NCBI GenBank assembly: GCA_032622095.1
Contig: CP136069.1
Span: 156,541,043 to 156,605,042 of the forward strand
Length of the DNA: 64,000 nucleotides
Source: Siphonodentalium dalli
Lineage: Eukaryota; Mollusca; Scaphopoda; Gadilida; Siphonodentaliidae
Direction of reading: 5' to 3'
How positions within the stretch are numbered: position 1 is the first letter of the stretch; the number at the start of each line of letters is the position of its first letter. Below, one piece after another: positions 31,429-46,494 of this stretch. The notes beneath the pieces were generated by a model. The model was given only the letters and a program-made list of their open reading frames with translations. It had not been told where the DNA came from and did no database searches. A program made the position numbers and the translations under genes.

Positions 31429-34400
31429 AAGCATAATATGCTTGGAGTTTGTCCTTGTCATGCTCGTATGGCTTATTTTCAATAACTTAGTTTTTCTTTT
31501 GAAGCTAATTACCAACAGGGTGAACAAGTAAAATTTGGCAATTATTTGCTATGCCATGTGTGCCGACTGCGTGACTCTTCTCGACTAAATGGTACTGAAA
31601 GAGACATATGACCATTTGGATGTCACACGCGTGGTGTCTCGATGCTACCTATAAAGCATGTGGGGGAGTAGCTCCGCCTTGTAAATCTTAGAGATCCAAC
31701 AACATAATGCTCGCTCATGGTTGACGAGGTAGTGGGGCCGAATAAAAGTTGGTATCGGCTCTTAAGGGCGCTTCCACATGTGTTATCGGTGGTTAAAGCA
31801 GGGAAAAATTCTTCGAAAAACAGTTGTCAATAGGATTTCGTAATCGATCCGAATTAGATATAATTCTTCGCCCATTTACGCGATGAATATGTTTTCACCC
31901 ATCCGTGCAGCTTATTGGCTTGATAGGAAATACATTAAGAGTGGTTATGTTTTAGTATCTGATAATGGTGTACGATACAAGAGGGTGTCTTTGCCCATGT
32001 CGATTTATTCTTAGGGCAATACGTTTCTTTGTTTTAAAAGAAACAGATAAGTTAGATGAATGTCTTCAACACATCCTCGTCGTAATAGCTTCATAGTGGA
32101 CCTAAATATTCACATAGGTTGATATTGGACTTATTTGGTTCTGAACTAAGCCCACACAGTGTACTTATTCCCTTTAAATGTACATTTGTCAAGTCGTGAG
32201 TTTTTTTTATTCTTGTTATTTAACAGCTAAAATAAGTGCAATACGGCTTAATTCATATTGAAATCGGGCTGCTTTAAAAACGTGCGTTTAGGCCCATATT
32301 GGGCTTATTTCACATCTAAATAAAGCCAATGCGAGCTTATATTTCAGCCCTATTGCATAGGTTCAATAAATATGAACTTATTTCAGCGTGAACAGTCTGA
32401 CATGTGTACGCAAGTTGGAAGGAGATGTAATAGATGTTGAAAAATACACGAACTATCGATATGCTCTGAAAAATACTTTCCACAGTTTTAAACAGCCATT
32501 TTACATTTTTCGAGCAGAACGTGAAACAAACGCTCTTTATTGCTACCATATCGGGAATAGACATACACCGAACGCTCTTTTTGGTTCCACGCCGCGCGCG
32601 CAAATGGCTGCTTTAAGTTTGGGAAGCAGATATCATTAAGTGTTTGTTAACATTTTGATTTCTTAAGGATAACTCCAGTTTTGGATTGTCTCAACCAAAG
32701 TTGGTATATTTTCTCAGCCAAACAATAAAGGCCAAGTTCGATTAGTTTCTGTTCAATAGATTCTGCATGTTCTGTGGCCCATCTACGACTTGCACATTGC
32801 CTAAATTTGATATTTTGGTTCACGATCATTAACTCCGGTTTGTTTTATTTGATAGGAACTGAATTCCTCTTGTTGACTACGGTACTGTTACGGTAAGCTG
32901 GCAATGTTTGGGCCTATGTGTGCTTTGACATCTTTATCTTCGAGCGTTTGATGTGTGTGGTTCACAGGACGTGTAATGGTAGTCCAACAAATTAGACGAT
33001 TCGGATTAAGATATATTTTAATATTTGGACATATATGTTGTCTTAATTCCTCATCCGTCTAATACACGACGTGAAAGCGTTGATCACAAAGAACCCAGTA
33101 ATTTAATGGAGAAGGACATGCCCATTTAGATTACATTGGTCACGTCTAATGACACAAATAAAACCATAAATAAAAAACATACCTTTTGTTGGAATGTTAA
33201 ATATCATGACTGAACTAACTAGCATAAATGTGTGTCACTGTTAATCCATAAAATGTTCTTTGAAAGAAACCGACAATTTTTGTAATCGTCTGCGCTCAAA
33301 ACACACACACAGTTCAGTAGCATAAAGCATAAAATTGAAAGCATTAAGAACACTATATTGGGGTAGGGTTAAGTTTTACTTTATTTCTTAATTCTGGTCT
33401 GGTACATGATTATATCATTTCATGTCTGGTATTGGGGATGAATTTATGCTTATTGTGGTGCATGCTGTGCAGTTGTATCCATAAAACTGACAACGTCATG
33501 GAAATTGTTTAGTAATTTTTAACTTCAAAATAATGAAATTTTAGCTAATTTACCCAAAAAAAATCAAATATTTAAACAAAATAGACTCTCCCATATAACA
33601 TAGACCTCCTCAGATACATTCTAAGTCCATGATATATGATAAGATTCTGAATTGGTTAACAAAACGGGCCATTCTGACTTGACAGGTATTTTCAGATAGA
33701 AAATCAGTTTAGGGGGGAGGGTTAAGCTTTTGAAAATATCTCGGCTTGTTTGATATCAGTGGTTGTGATATCAGTGAATCAGGTATATAATGCTGAAAAT
33801 TTTGATGCACCACCGACAACTTTATACCAAAAAATGAAAATTTTATAGAAAAACTTCTGGAAAACCTTTTTGAAAAAGCACTGCAATTTATGCATTTTTT
33901 TGGGCATTTTCGCGAATTTTTCACAACAATTGTTGGAGAATATCATTTATTGCACATCAGTAATGTTAAGCAACCCAGATAAAATAAATATCTGATATTC
34001 AAGTATATTTTATTCGACATTTCTCTTGTTTTATTGGTTTTCGTGATTATACTGAAATTTGCAGGTCAAAAACACTAAAAAGGTCAAAAAAATATATTTT
34101 CCACCTGCTCCGCCCTGGATACCTCAGTGTTTTGGAATCCCCATGGGGCAAGGATAATTGGAGATAGCGTCAAAATTTCTACCCTTTCGTGTGATACTAC
34201 CCTCATCTGTGGGGCCGGTCTAATTATGTATGTGGTTCACAGGACGTGTAATGGCAGCCTGCATCAATTGGGATCACATCGCAACTGCCAGTAGACAATT
34301 CTGGTCCAGAAGTTCCTGAATAGAGAAGACTGAGAGGCATCTCTTCTTGAATCTTGATGACAAATCTGAGGCGCCGTTACACTATCGAGACGTCCCCAGG

Positions 34401-34450
34401 ATTCAGCGGCCATGCACGAAAAATGTTTGTCGCTATGCGCGATATCAGTT
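31429..34450. repeat. array unit 6 (3022 bp)
   Basis: It returns to GAAACAAACG, GCACATTGCC and (AC)5. It shares GTCATGGAAATTG near 33496 only with unit 7. Confidence 0.95.
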
Positions 34451-37447
34451 AAGCATAATATGCTTGGAGTTTGTCCTTGTCATGCTCGTATGGCTTATTT
34501 TCAATAACTTAGTTTTTCTTTTGAAGCTAATTACCAACAGGGTGAACAAGTAAAATTTGGCAATTATTTGCTATGCCATGTGTGCCGACTGCGTGACTCT
34601 TCTCGACTAAATGGTACTGAAAGAGACATATGACCATTTGGATGTCACACGCGTGGTGTCTCGATGCTACCTATAAAGCATGTGGGGGAGTAGCTCCGCC
34701 TTGTAAATCTTAGAGATCCAACAACATAATGCTCGCTCATGGTTGACGAGGTAGTGGGGCCGAATAAAAGTTGGTATCGGCTCTTAAGGGCGCTTCCACA
34801 TGTGTTATCGGTGGTTAAAGCAGGGAAAAATTCTTCGAAAAACAGTTGTCAATAGGATTTCGTAATCGATCCGAATTAGATATAATTCTTCGCCCATTTA
34901 CGCGATGAATATGTTTTCACCCATCCGTGCAGCTTATTGGCTTGATAGGAAATACATTAAGAGTGGTTATGTTTTAGTATCTGATAATGGTGTACGATAC
35001 AAGAGGGTGTCTTTGCCCATGTCGATTTATTCTTAGGGCAATACGTTTCTTTGTTTTAAAAGAAACAGATAAGTTAGATGAATGTCTTCAACACATCCTC
35101 GTCGTAATAGCTTCATAGTGGACCTAAATATTCACATAGGTTGATATTGGACTTATTTGGTTCTGAACTAAGCCCACACAGTGTACTTATTCCCTTTAAA
35201 TGTACATTTGTCAAGTCGTGAGTTTTTTTTATTCTTGTTATTTAACAGCTAAAATAAGTGCAATACGGCTTAATTCATATTGAAATCGGGCTGCTTTAAA
35301 AACGTGCGTTTAGGCCCATATTGGGCTTATTTCACATCTAAATAAAGCCAATGCGAGCTTATATTTCAGCCCTATTGCATAGGTTCAATAAATATGAACT
35401 TATTTCAGCGTGAACAGTCTGACATGTGTACGCAAGTTGGAAGGAGATGTAATCGATATGCTCTGAAAAATACTTTCCACAGTTTTAAACAGCCATTTTA
35501 CATTTTTCGAGCAGAACGTGAAACAAACGCTCTTTATTGCTACCATATCGGGAATAGACATACACCGAACGCTCTTTTTGGTTCCACGCCGCGCGCGCAA
35601 ATGGCTGCTTTAAGTTTGGGAAGCAGATATCATTAAGTGTTTGTTAACATTTTGATTTCTTAAGGATAACTCCAGTTTTGGATTGTCTCAACCAAAGTTG
35701 GTATATTTTCTCAGCCAAACAATAAAGGCCAAGTTCGATTAGTTTCTGTTCAATAGATTCTGCATGTTCTGTGGCCCATCTACGACTTGCACATTGCCTA
35801 AATTTGATATTTTGGTTCACGGTCATTAACTCCGGTTTGTTTTATTTGATAGGAACTGAATTCCTCTTGTTGACTACGGTACTGTTACGGTAAGCTGGCA
35901 ATGTTTGGGCCTATGTGTGCTTTGACATCTTTATCTTCGAGCGTTTGATGTGTGTGGTTCACAGGACGTGTAATGGTAGTCCAACAAATTAGACGATTCG
36001 GATTAAGATATATTTTAATATTTGGACATATATGTTGTCTTAATTCCTCATCCGTCTAATACACGACGTGAAAGCGTTGATCACAAAGAACCCAGTAATT
36101 TAATGGAGAAGGACATGCCCATTTAGATTACATTGGTCACGTCTAATGACACAAATAAAACCATAAATAAAAAACATACCTTTTGTTGGAATGTTAAATA
36201 TCATGACTGAACTAACTAGCATAAATGTGTGTCACTGTTAATCCATAAAATGTTCTTTGAAAGAAACCGACAATTTTTGTAATCGTCTGCGCTCAAAACA
36301 CACACACAGTTCAGTAGCATAAAGCATAAAATTGAAAGCATTAAGAACACTATATTGGGGTAGGGTTAAGTTTTACTTTATTTCTTAATTCTGGTCTGGT
36401 ACATGATTATATCATTTCATGTCTGGTATTGGGGATGAATTTATGCTTATTGTGGTGCATGCTGTGCAGTTGTATCCATAAAACTGACAACGTCATGGAA
36501 ATTGTTTAGTAATTTTTAACTTCAAAATAATGAAATTTTAGCTAATTTACCCAAAAAAAATCAAATATTTAAACAAAATAGACTCTCCCATATAACATAG
36601 ACCTCCTCAGATACATTCTAAGTCCATGATATATGATAAGATTCTGAATTGGTTAACAAAACGGGCCATTCTGACTTGACAGGTATTTTCAGATAGAAAA
36701 TCAGTTTAGGGGGGAGGGTTAAGCTTTTGAAAATATCTCGGCTTGTTTGATATCAGTGGTTGTGATATCAGTGAATCAGGTATATAATGCTGAAAATTTT
36801 GATGCACCACCGACAACTTTATACCAAAAAATGAAAATTTTATAGAAAAACTTCTGGAAAACCTTTTTGAAAAAGCACTGCAATTTATGCATTTTTTTGG
36901 GCATTTTCGCGAATTTTTCACAACAATTGTTGGAGAATATCATTTATTGCACATCAGTAATGTTAAGCAACCCAGATAAAATAAATATCTGATATTCAAG
37001 TATATTTTATTCGACATTTCTCTTGTTTTATTGGTTTTCGTGATTATACTGAAATTTGCAGGTCAAAAACACTAAAAAGGTCAAAAAAATATATTTTCCA
37101 CCTGCTCCGCCCTGGATACCTCAGTGTTTTGGAATCCCCATGGGGCAAGGATAATTGGAGATAGCGTCAAAATTTCTACCCTTTCGTGTGATACTACCCT
37201 CATCTGTGGGGCCGGTCTAATTATGTATGTGGTTCACAGGACGTGTAATGGCCGCCTGCATCAATTGGGATCACATCGCAACTGCCAGTAGACAATTCTG
37301 GTCCAGAAGTTCCTGAATAGAGAAGACTGAGAGGCATCTCTTCTTGAATCTTGATGACAAATCTGAGGCGCCGTTACACTATCGAGACGTCCCCAGGATT
37401 CAGCGGCCATGCACGAAAAATGTTTGTCGCTATGCGCGATATCAGTT
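34451..37447. repeat. array unit 7 (2997 bp), 25-bp deletion
   Basis: A private 25-bp deletion joins GATGTAAT to CGATATG at 35453/35454. It shares GGCCGCCTG with unit 8 (others GGCAGCCTG). It is the first unit with CACGGTCATTAAC, which continues through unit 12. Confidence 0.95.
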
Positions 37448-40400
37448 AAGCATAATATGCTTGGAGTTTGTCCTTGTCATGCTCGTATGGCTTATTTTCA
37501 ATAACTTAGTTTTTCTTTTGAAGCTAATTACCAACAGGGTGAACAAGTAAAATTTGGCAATTATTTGCTATGCCATGTGTGCCGACTGCGTGACTCTTCT
37601 CGACTAAATGGTACTGAAAGAGACATATGACCATTTGGATGTCACACGCGTGGTGTCTCGATGCTACCTATAAAGCATGTGGGGGAGTAGCTCCGCCTTG
37701 TAAATCTTAGAGATCCAACAACATAATGCTCGCTCATGGTTGACGAGGTAGTGGGGCCGAATAAAAGTTGGTATCGGCTCTTAAGGGCGCTTCCACATGT
37801 GTTATCGGTGGTTAAAGCAGGGAAAAATTCTTCGAAAAACAGTTGTCAATAGGATTTCGTAATCGATCCGAATTAGATATAATTCTTCGCCCATTTACGC
37901 GATGAATATGTTTTCACCCATCCGTGCAGCTTATTGGCTTGATAGGAAATACATTAAGAGTGGTTATGTTTTAGTATCTGATAATGGTGTACGATACAAG
38001 AGGGTGTCTTTGCCCATGTCGATTTATTCTTAGGGCAATACGTTTCTTTGTTTTAAAAGAAACAGATAAGTTAGATGAATGTCTTCAACACATCCTCGTC
38101 GTAATAGCTTCATAGTGGACCTAAATATTCACATAGGTTGATATTGGACTTATTTGGTTCTGAACTAAGCCCACACAGTGTACTTATTCCCTTTAAATGT
38201 ACATTTGTCAAGTCGTGAGTTTTTTTATTCTTGTTATTTAACAGCTAAAATAAGTGCAATACGGCTTAATTCATATTGAAATCGGGCTGCTTTAATATTG
38301 GGCTTATTTCACATCTAAATAAAGCCAATGCGAGCTTATATTTCAGCCCTATTGCATAGGTTCAATAAATATGAACTTATTTCAGCGTGAACAGTCTGAC
38401 ATGTGTACGCAAGTTGGAAGGAGATGTAATAGATGTTGAAAAATACACGAACTATCGATATGCTCTGAAAAATACTTTCCACAGTTTTAAACAGCCATTT
38501 TACATTTTTCGAGCAGAACGTGAAACAAACGCTCTTTATTGCTACCATATCGGGAATAGACATACACCGAACGCTCTTTTTGGTTCCACGCCGCGCGCGC
38601 AAATGGCTGCTTTAAGTTTGGGAAGCAGATATCATTAAGTGTTTGTTAACATTTTGATTTCTTAAGGATAACTCCAGTTTTGGATTGTCTCAACCAAAGT
38701 TGGTATATTTTCTCAGCCAAACAATAAAGGCCAAGTTCGATTAGTTTCTGTTCAATAGATTCTGCATGTTCTGTGGCCCATCTACGACTTGCACATTGCC
38801 TAAATTTGATATTTTGGTTCACGGTCATTAACTCCGGTTTGTTTTATTTGATAGGAACTGAATTCCTCTTGTTGACTACGGTACTGTTACGGTAAGCTGG
38901 CAATGTTTGGGCCTATGTGTGCTTTGACATCTTTATCTTCGAGCGTTTGATGTGTGTGGTTCACAGGACGTGTAATGGTAGTCCAACAAATTAGACGATT
39001 CGGATTAAGATATATTTTAATATTTGGACATATATGTTGTCTTAATTCCTCATCCGTCTAATACACGACGTGAAAGCGTTGATCACAAAGAACCCAGTAA
39101 TTTAATGGAGAAGGACATGCCCATTTAGATTACATTGGTCACGTCTAATGACACAAATAAAACCATAAATAAAAAACATACCTTTTGTTGGAATGTTAAA
39201 TATCATGACTGAACTAACTAGCATAAATGTGTGTCACTGTTAATCCATAAAATGTTCTTTGAAAGAAACCGACAATTTTTGTAATCGTCTGCGCTCAAAA
39301 CACACACACAGTTCAGTAGCATAAAGCATAAAATTGAAAGCATTAAGAACACTATATTGGGGTAGGGTTAAGTTTTACTTTATTTCTTAATTCTGGTCTG
39401 GTACATGATTATATCATTTCATGTCTGGTATTGGGGATGAATTTATGCTTATTGTGGTGCATGCTGTGCAGTTGTATCCATAAAACTGACAACGTCATGG
39501 GAATTGTTTAGTAATTTTTAACTTCAAAATAATGAAATTTTAGCTAATTTACCCAAAAAAATCAAATATTTAAACAAAATAGACTCTCCCATATAACATA
39601 GACCTCCTCAGATACATTCTAAGTCCATGATATATGATAAGATTCTGAATTGGTTAACAAAACGGGCCATTCTGACTTGACAGGTATTTTCAGATAGAAA
39701 ATCAGTTTAGGGGGGAGGGTTAAGCTTTTGAAAATATCTCGGCTTGTTTGATATCAGTGGTTGTGATATCAGTGAATCAGGTATATAATGCTGAAAATTT
39801 TGATGCACCACCGACAACTTTATACCAAAAAATGAAAATTTTATAGAAAAACTTCTGGAAAACCTTTTTGAAAAAGCACTGCAATTTATGCATTTTTTTG
39901 GGCATTTTCGCGAATTTTTCACAACAATTGTTGGAGAATATCATTTATTGCACATCAGTAATGTTAAGCAACCCAGATAAAATAAATATCTGATATTCAA
40001 GTATATTTTATTCGACATTTCTCTTGTTTTATTGGTTTTCGTGATTATACTGAAATTTGCAGGTCAAAAACACTAAAAAGGTCAAAAAAATATATTTTCC
40101 ACCTGCTCCGCCCTGGATACCTCAGTGTTTTGGAATCCCCATGGGGCAAGGATAATTGGAGATAGCGTCAAAATTTCTACCCTTTCGTGTGATACTACCC
40201 TCATCTGTGGGGCCGGTCTAATTATGTATGTGGTTCACAGGACGTGTAATGGCCGCCTGCATCAATTGGGATCACATCGCAACTGCCAGTAGACAATTCT
40301 GGTCCAGAAGTTCCTGAATAGAGAAGACTGAGAGGCATCTCTTCTTGAATCTTGATGACAAATCTGAGGCGCCGTTACACTATCGAGACGTCCCCAGGAT

Positions 40401-40448
40401 TCAGCGGCCATGCACGAAAAATGTTTGTCGCTATGCGCGATATCAGTT
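37448..40448. repeat. array unit 8 (3001 bp), 19-bp deletion
   Basis: A 19-bp deletion at 38295/38296 removes AAACGTGCGTTTAGGCCCA and with it the left half of a palindrome. It has GGCCGCCTG like unit 7 but lacks unit 7's 25-bp deletion. Confidence 0.95.
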
Positions 40449-43400
40449 AAGCATAATATGCTTGGAGTTTGTCCTTGTCATGCTCGTATGGCTTATTTTC
40501 AATAACTTAGTTTTTCTTTTGAAGCTAATTACCAACAGGGTGAACAAGTAAAATTTGGCAATTATTTGCTATGCCATGTGTGCCGACTGCGTGACTCTTC
40601 TCGACTAAATGGTACTGAAAGAGACATATGACCATTTGGATGTCACACGCGTGGTGTCTCGATGCTACCTATAAAGCATGTGGGGGAGTAGCTCCGCCTT
40701 GTAAATCTTAGAGATCCAACAACATAATGCTCGCTCATGGTTGACGAGGTAGTGGGGCCGAATAAAAGTTGGTATCGGCTCTTAAGGGCGCTTCCACATG
40801 TGTTATCGGTGGTTAAAGCAGGGAAAAATTCTTCGAAAAACAGTTGTCAATAGGATTTCGTAATCGATCCGAATTAGATATAATTCTTCGCCCATTTACG
40901 CGATGAATATGTTTTCACCCATCCGTGCAGCTTATTGGCTTGATAGGAAATACATTAAGAGTGGTTATGTTTTAGTATCTGATAATGGTGTACGATACAA
41001 GAGGGTGTCTTTGCCCATGTCGATTTATTCTTAGGGCAATACGTTTCTTTGTTTTAAAAGAAACAGATAAGTTAGATGAATGTCTTCAACACATCCTCGT
41101 CGTAATAGCTTCATAGTGGACCTAAATATTCACATAGGTTGATATTGGACTTATTTGGTTCTGAACTAAGCCCACACAGTGTACTTATTCCCTTTAAATG
41201 TACATTTGTCAAGTCGTGAGTTTTTTTTATTCTTGTTATTTAACAGCTAAAATAAGTGCAATACGGCTTAATTCATATTGAAATCGGGCTGCTTTAAAAA
41301 CGTGCGTTTAGGCCCATATTGGGCTTATTTCACATCTAAATAAAGCCAATGCGAGCTTATATTTCAGCCCTATTGCATAGGTTCAATAAATATGAACTTA
41401 TTTCAGCGTGAACAGTCTGACATGTGTACGCAAGTTGGAAGGAGATGTAATAGATGTTGAAAAATACACGAACTATCGATATGCTCTGAAAAATACTTTC
41501 CACAGTTTTAAACAGCCATTTTACATTTTTCGAGCAGAACGTGAAACAAACGCTCTTTATTGCTACCATATCGGGAATAGACATACACCGAACGCTCTTT
41601 TTGGTTCCACGCCGCGCGCGCAAATGGCTGCTTTAAGTTTGGGAAGCAGATATCATTAAGTGTTTGTTAACATTTTGATTTCTTAAGGATAACTCCAGTT
41701 TTGGATTGTCTCAACCAAAGTTGGTATATTTTCTCAGCCAAACAATAAAGGCCAAGTTCGATTAGTTTCTGTTCAATAGATTCTGCATGTTCTGTGGCCC
41801 ATCTACGACTTGCACATTGCCTAAATTTGATATTTTGGTTCACGGTCATTAACTCCGGTTTGTTTTATTTGATAGGAACTGAATTCCTCTTGTTGACTAC
41901 GGTACTGTTACGGTAAGCTGGCAATGTTTGGGCCTATGTGTGCTTTGACATCTTTATCTTCGAGCGTTTGATGTGTGTGGTTCACAGGACGTGTAATGGT
42001 AGTCCAACAAATTAGACGATTCGGATTAAGATATATTTTAATATTTGGACATATATGTTGTCTTAATTCCTCATCCGTCTAATACACGACGTGAAAGCGT
42101 TGATCACAAAGAACCCAGTAATTTAATGGAGAAGGACATGCCCATTTAGATTACATTGGTCACGTCTAATGACACAAATAAAACCATAAATAAAAAACAT
42201 ACCTTTTGTTGGAATGTTAAATATCATGACTGAACTAACTAGCATAAATGTGTGTCACTGTTAATCCATAAAATGTTCTTTGAAAGAAACCGACAATTTT
42301 TGTAATCGTCTGCGCTCAAAACACACACACAGTTCAGTAGCATAAAGCATAAAATTGAAAGCATTAAGAACACTATATTGGGGTAGGGTTAAGTTTTACT
42401 TTATTTCTTAATTCTGGTCTGGTACATGATTATATCATTTCATGTCTGGTATTGGGGATGAATTTATGCTTATTGTGGTGCATGCTGTGCAGTTGTATCC
42501 ATAAAACTGACAACGTCATGGGAATTGTTTAGTAATTTTTAACTTCAAAATAATGAAATTTTAGCTAATTTACCCAAAAAAATCAAATATTTAAACAAAA
42601 TAGACTCTCCCATATAACATAGACCTCCTCAGATACATTCTAAGTCCATGATATATGATAAGATTCTGAATTGGTTAACAAAACGGGCCATTCTGACTTG
42701 ACAGGTATTTTCAGATAGAAAATCAGTTTAGGGGGGAGGGTTAAGCTTTTGAAAATATCTCGGCTTGTTTGATATCAGTGGTTGTGATATCAGTGAATCA
42801 GGTATATAATGCTGAAAATTTTGATGCACCACCGACAACTTTATACCAAAAAATGAAAATTTTATAGAAAAACTTCTGGAAAACCTTTTTGAAAAAGCAC
42901 TGCAATTTATGCATTTTTTTGGGCATTTTCGCGAATTTTTCACAACAATTGTTGGAGAATATCATTTATTGCACATCAGTAATGTTAAGCAACCCAGATA
43001 AAATAAATATCTGATATTCAAGTATATTTTATTCGACATTTCTCTTGTTTTATTGGTTTTCGTGATTATACTGAAATTTGCAGGTCAAAAACACTAAAAA
43101 GGTCAAAAAAATATATTTTCCACCTGCTCCGCCCTGGATACCTCAGTGTTTTGGAATCCCCATGGGGCAAGGATAATTGGAGATAGCGTCAAAATTTCTA
43201 CCCTTTCGTGTGATACTACCCTCATCTGTGGGGCCGGTCTAATTATGTATGTGGTTCACAGGACGTGTAATGGCAGCCTGCATCAATTGGGATCACATCG
43301 CAACTGCCAGTAGACAATTCTGGTCCAGAAGTTCCTGAATAGAGAAGACTGAGAGGCATCTCTTCTTGAATCTTGATGACAAATCTGAGGCGCCGTTACA

Positions 43401-43469
43401 CTATCGAGACGTCCCCAGGATTCAGCGGCCATGCACGAAAAATGTTTGTCGCTATGCGCGATATCAGTT
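40449..43469. repeat. array unit 9 (3021 bp)
   Basis: Full-length unit with CACGGTCATTAAC and GGCAGCCTG. No private change was noticed. Confidence 0.95.
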
Positions 43470-46400
43470 AAGCATAATATGCTTGGAGTTTGTCCTTGTC
43501 ATGCTCGTATGGCTTATTTTCAATAACTTAGTTTTTCTTTTGAAGCTAATTACCAACAGGGTGAACAAGTAAAATTTGGCAATTATTTGCTATGCCATGT
43601 GTGCCGACTGCGTGACTCTTCTCGACTAAATGGTACTGAAAGAGACATATGACCATTTGGATGTCACACGCGTGGTGTCTCGATGCTACCTATAAAGCAT
43701 GTGGGGGAGTAGCTCCGCCTTGTAAATCTTAGAGATCCAACAACATAATGCTCGCTCATGGTTGACGAGGTAGTGGGGCCGAATAAAAGTTGGTATCGGC
43801 TCTTAAGGGCGCTTCCACATGTGTTATCGGTGGTTAAAGCAGGGAAAAATTCTTCGAAAAACAGTTGTCAATAGGATTTCGTAATCGATCCGAATTAGAT
43901 ATAATTCTTCGCCCATTTACGCGATGAATATGTTTTCACCCATCCGTGCAGCTTATTGGCTTGATAGGAAATACATTAAGAGTGGTTATGTTTTAGTATC
44001 TGATAATGGTGTACGATACAAGAGGGTGTCTTCGCCCATGTCGATTTATTCTTAGGGCAATACGTTTCTTTGTTTTAAAAGAAACAGATAAGTTAGATGA
44101 ATGTCTTCAACACATCCTCGTCGTAATAGCTTCATAGTGGACCTAAATATTCACATAGGTTGATATTGGACTTATTTGGTTCTGAACTAAGCCCACACAG
44201 TGTACTTATTCCCTTTAAATGTACATTTGTCAAGTCGTGAGTTTTTTTTATTCTTGTTATTTAACAGCTAAAATAAGTGCAATACGGCTTAATTCATATT
44301 GAAATCGGGCTGCTTTAAAAACGTGCGTTTAGGCCCATATTGGGCTTATTTCACATCTAAATAAAGCCAATGCGAGCTTATATTTCAGCCCTATTGCATA
44401 GGTTCAATAAATATGAACTTATTTCAGCGTGAACAGTCTGACATGTGTACGCAAGTTGGAAGCAGATGTAATAGATGTTGAAAAATACACGAACTATCGA
44501 TATGCTCTGAAAAATACTTTCCACAGTTTTAAACAGCCATTTTACATTTTTCGAGCAGAACGTGAAACAAACGCTCTTTATTGCTACCATATCGGGAATA
44601 GACATACACCGAACGCTCTTTTTGGTTCCACGCCGCGCGCGCAAATGGCTGCTTTAAGTTTGGGAAGCAGATATCATTAAGTGTTTGTTAACATTTTGAT
44701 TTCTTAAGGATAACTCCAGTTTTGGATTGTCTCAACCAAAGTTGGTATATTTTCTCAGCCAAACAATAAAGGCCAAGTTCGATTAGTTTCTGTTCAATAG
44801 ATTCTGCATGTTCTGTGGCCCATCTACGACTTGCACATTGCCTAAATTTGATATTTTGGTTCACGGTCATTAACTCCGGTTTGTTTTATTTGATAGGAAC
44901 TGAATTCCTCTTGTTGACTACGGTACTGTTACGGTAAGCTGGCAATGTTTGGGCCTATGTGTGCTTTGACATCTTTATCTTCGAGCGTTTGATGTGTGTG
45001 GTTCACAGGACGTGTAATGGTAGTCCAACAAATTAGACGATTCGGATTAAGATATATTTTAATATTTGGACATATATGTTGTCTTAATTCCTCATCCGTC
45101 TAATACACGACGTGAAAGCGTTGATCACAAAGAACCCAGTAATTTAATGGAGAAGGACATGCCCATTTAGATTACATTGGTCACGTCTAATGACACAAAT
45201 AAAACCATAAATAAAAAACATACCTTTTGTTGGAATGTTAAATATCATGACTGAACTAACTAGCATAAATGTGTGTCACTGTTAATCCATAAAATGTTCT
45301 TTGAAAGAAACCGACAATTTTTGTAATCGTCTGCGCTCAAAACACACACACAGTTCAGTAGCATAAAGCATAAAATTGAAAGCATTAAGAACACTATATT
45401 GGGGTAGGGTTAAGTTTTACTTTATTTCTTAATTCTGGTCTGGTACATGATTATATCATTTCATGTCTGGTATTGGGGATGAATTTATGCTTATTGTGGT
45501 GCATGCTGTGCAGTTGTATCCATAAAACTGACAACGTCATGGGAATTGTTTAGTAATTTTTAACTTCAAAATAATGAAATTTTAGCTAATTTACCCCAAA
45601 AAAATCAAATATTTAAACAAAATAGACTCTCCCATATAACATAGACCTCCTCAGATACATTCTAAGTCCATGATATATGATAAGATTCTGAATTGGTTAA
45701 CAAAACGGGCCATTCTGACTTGACAGGTATTTTCAGATAGAAAATCAGTTTAGGGGGGAGGGTTAAGCTTTTGAAAATATCTCGGCTTGTTTGATATCAG
45801 TGGTTGTGATATCAGTGAATCAGGTATATAATGCTGAAAATTTTGATGCACCACCGACAACTTTATACCAAAAAATGAAAAATTTATAGAAAAACTTCTG
45901 GAAAACCTTTTTGAAAAAGCACTGCAATTTATGCATTTTTTTTGGCATTTTCGCGAATTTTTCACAACAATTGTTGGAGAATATCATTTATTGCACATCA
46001 GTAATGTTAAGCAACCCAGATAAAATAAATATCTGATATTCAAGTATATTTTATTCGACATTTCTCTTGTTTTATTGGTTTTCGTGATTATACTGAAATT
46101 TGCAGGTCAAAAACACTAAAAAGGTCAAAAAAATATATTTTCCACCTGCTCCGCCCTGGATACCTCAGTGTTTTGGAATCCCCATGGGGCAAGGATAATT
46201 GGAGATAGCGTCAAAATTTCTACCCTTTCGTGTGATACTACCCTCATCTGTGGGGCCGGTCTAATTATGTATGTGGTTCACAGGACGTGTAATGGCAGCC
46301 TGCATCAATTGGGATCACATCGCAACTGCCAGTAGACAATTCTGGTCCAGAAGTTCCTGAATAGAGAAGACTGAGAGGCATCTCTTCTTGAATCTTGATG

Positions 46401-46494
46401 ACAAATCTGAGGCGCCGTTACACTATCGAGACGTCCCCAGGATTCAGCGGCCATGCACGAAAAATGTTTGTCGCTATGCGCGATATCAGTTTTA
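43470..46494. repeat. array unit 10 (3025 bp)
   Basis: Private changes include TCTTCGCCC near 44030, GAAGCAGATG near 44459 and AAAAATTTATAG near 45887. It is the first unit with the TTTTTTTTGGCATT variant shared by units 10-13. Its end has three extra bases (CAGTTTTAAAGC) exactly at the unit junction. Confidence 0.95.
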
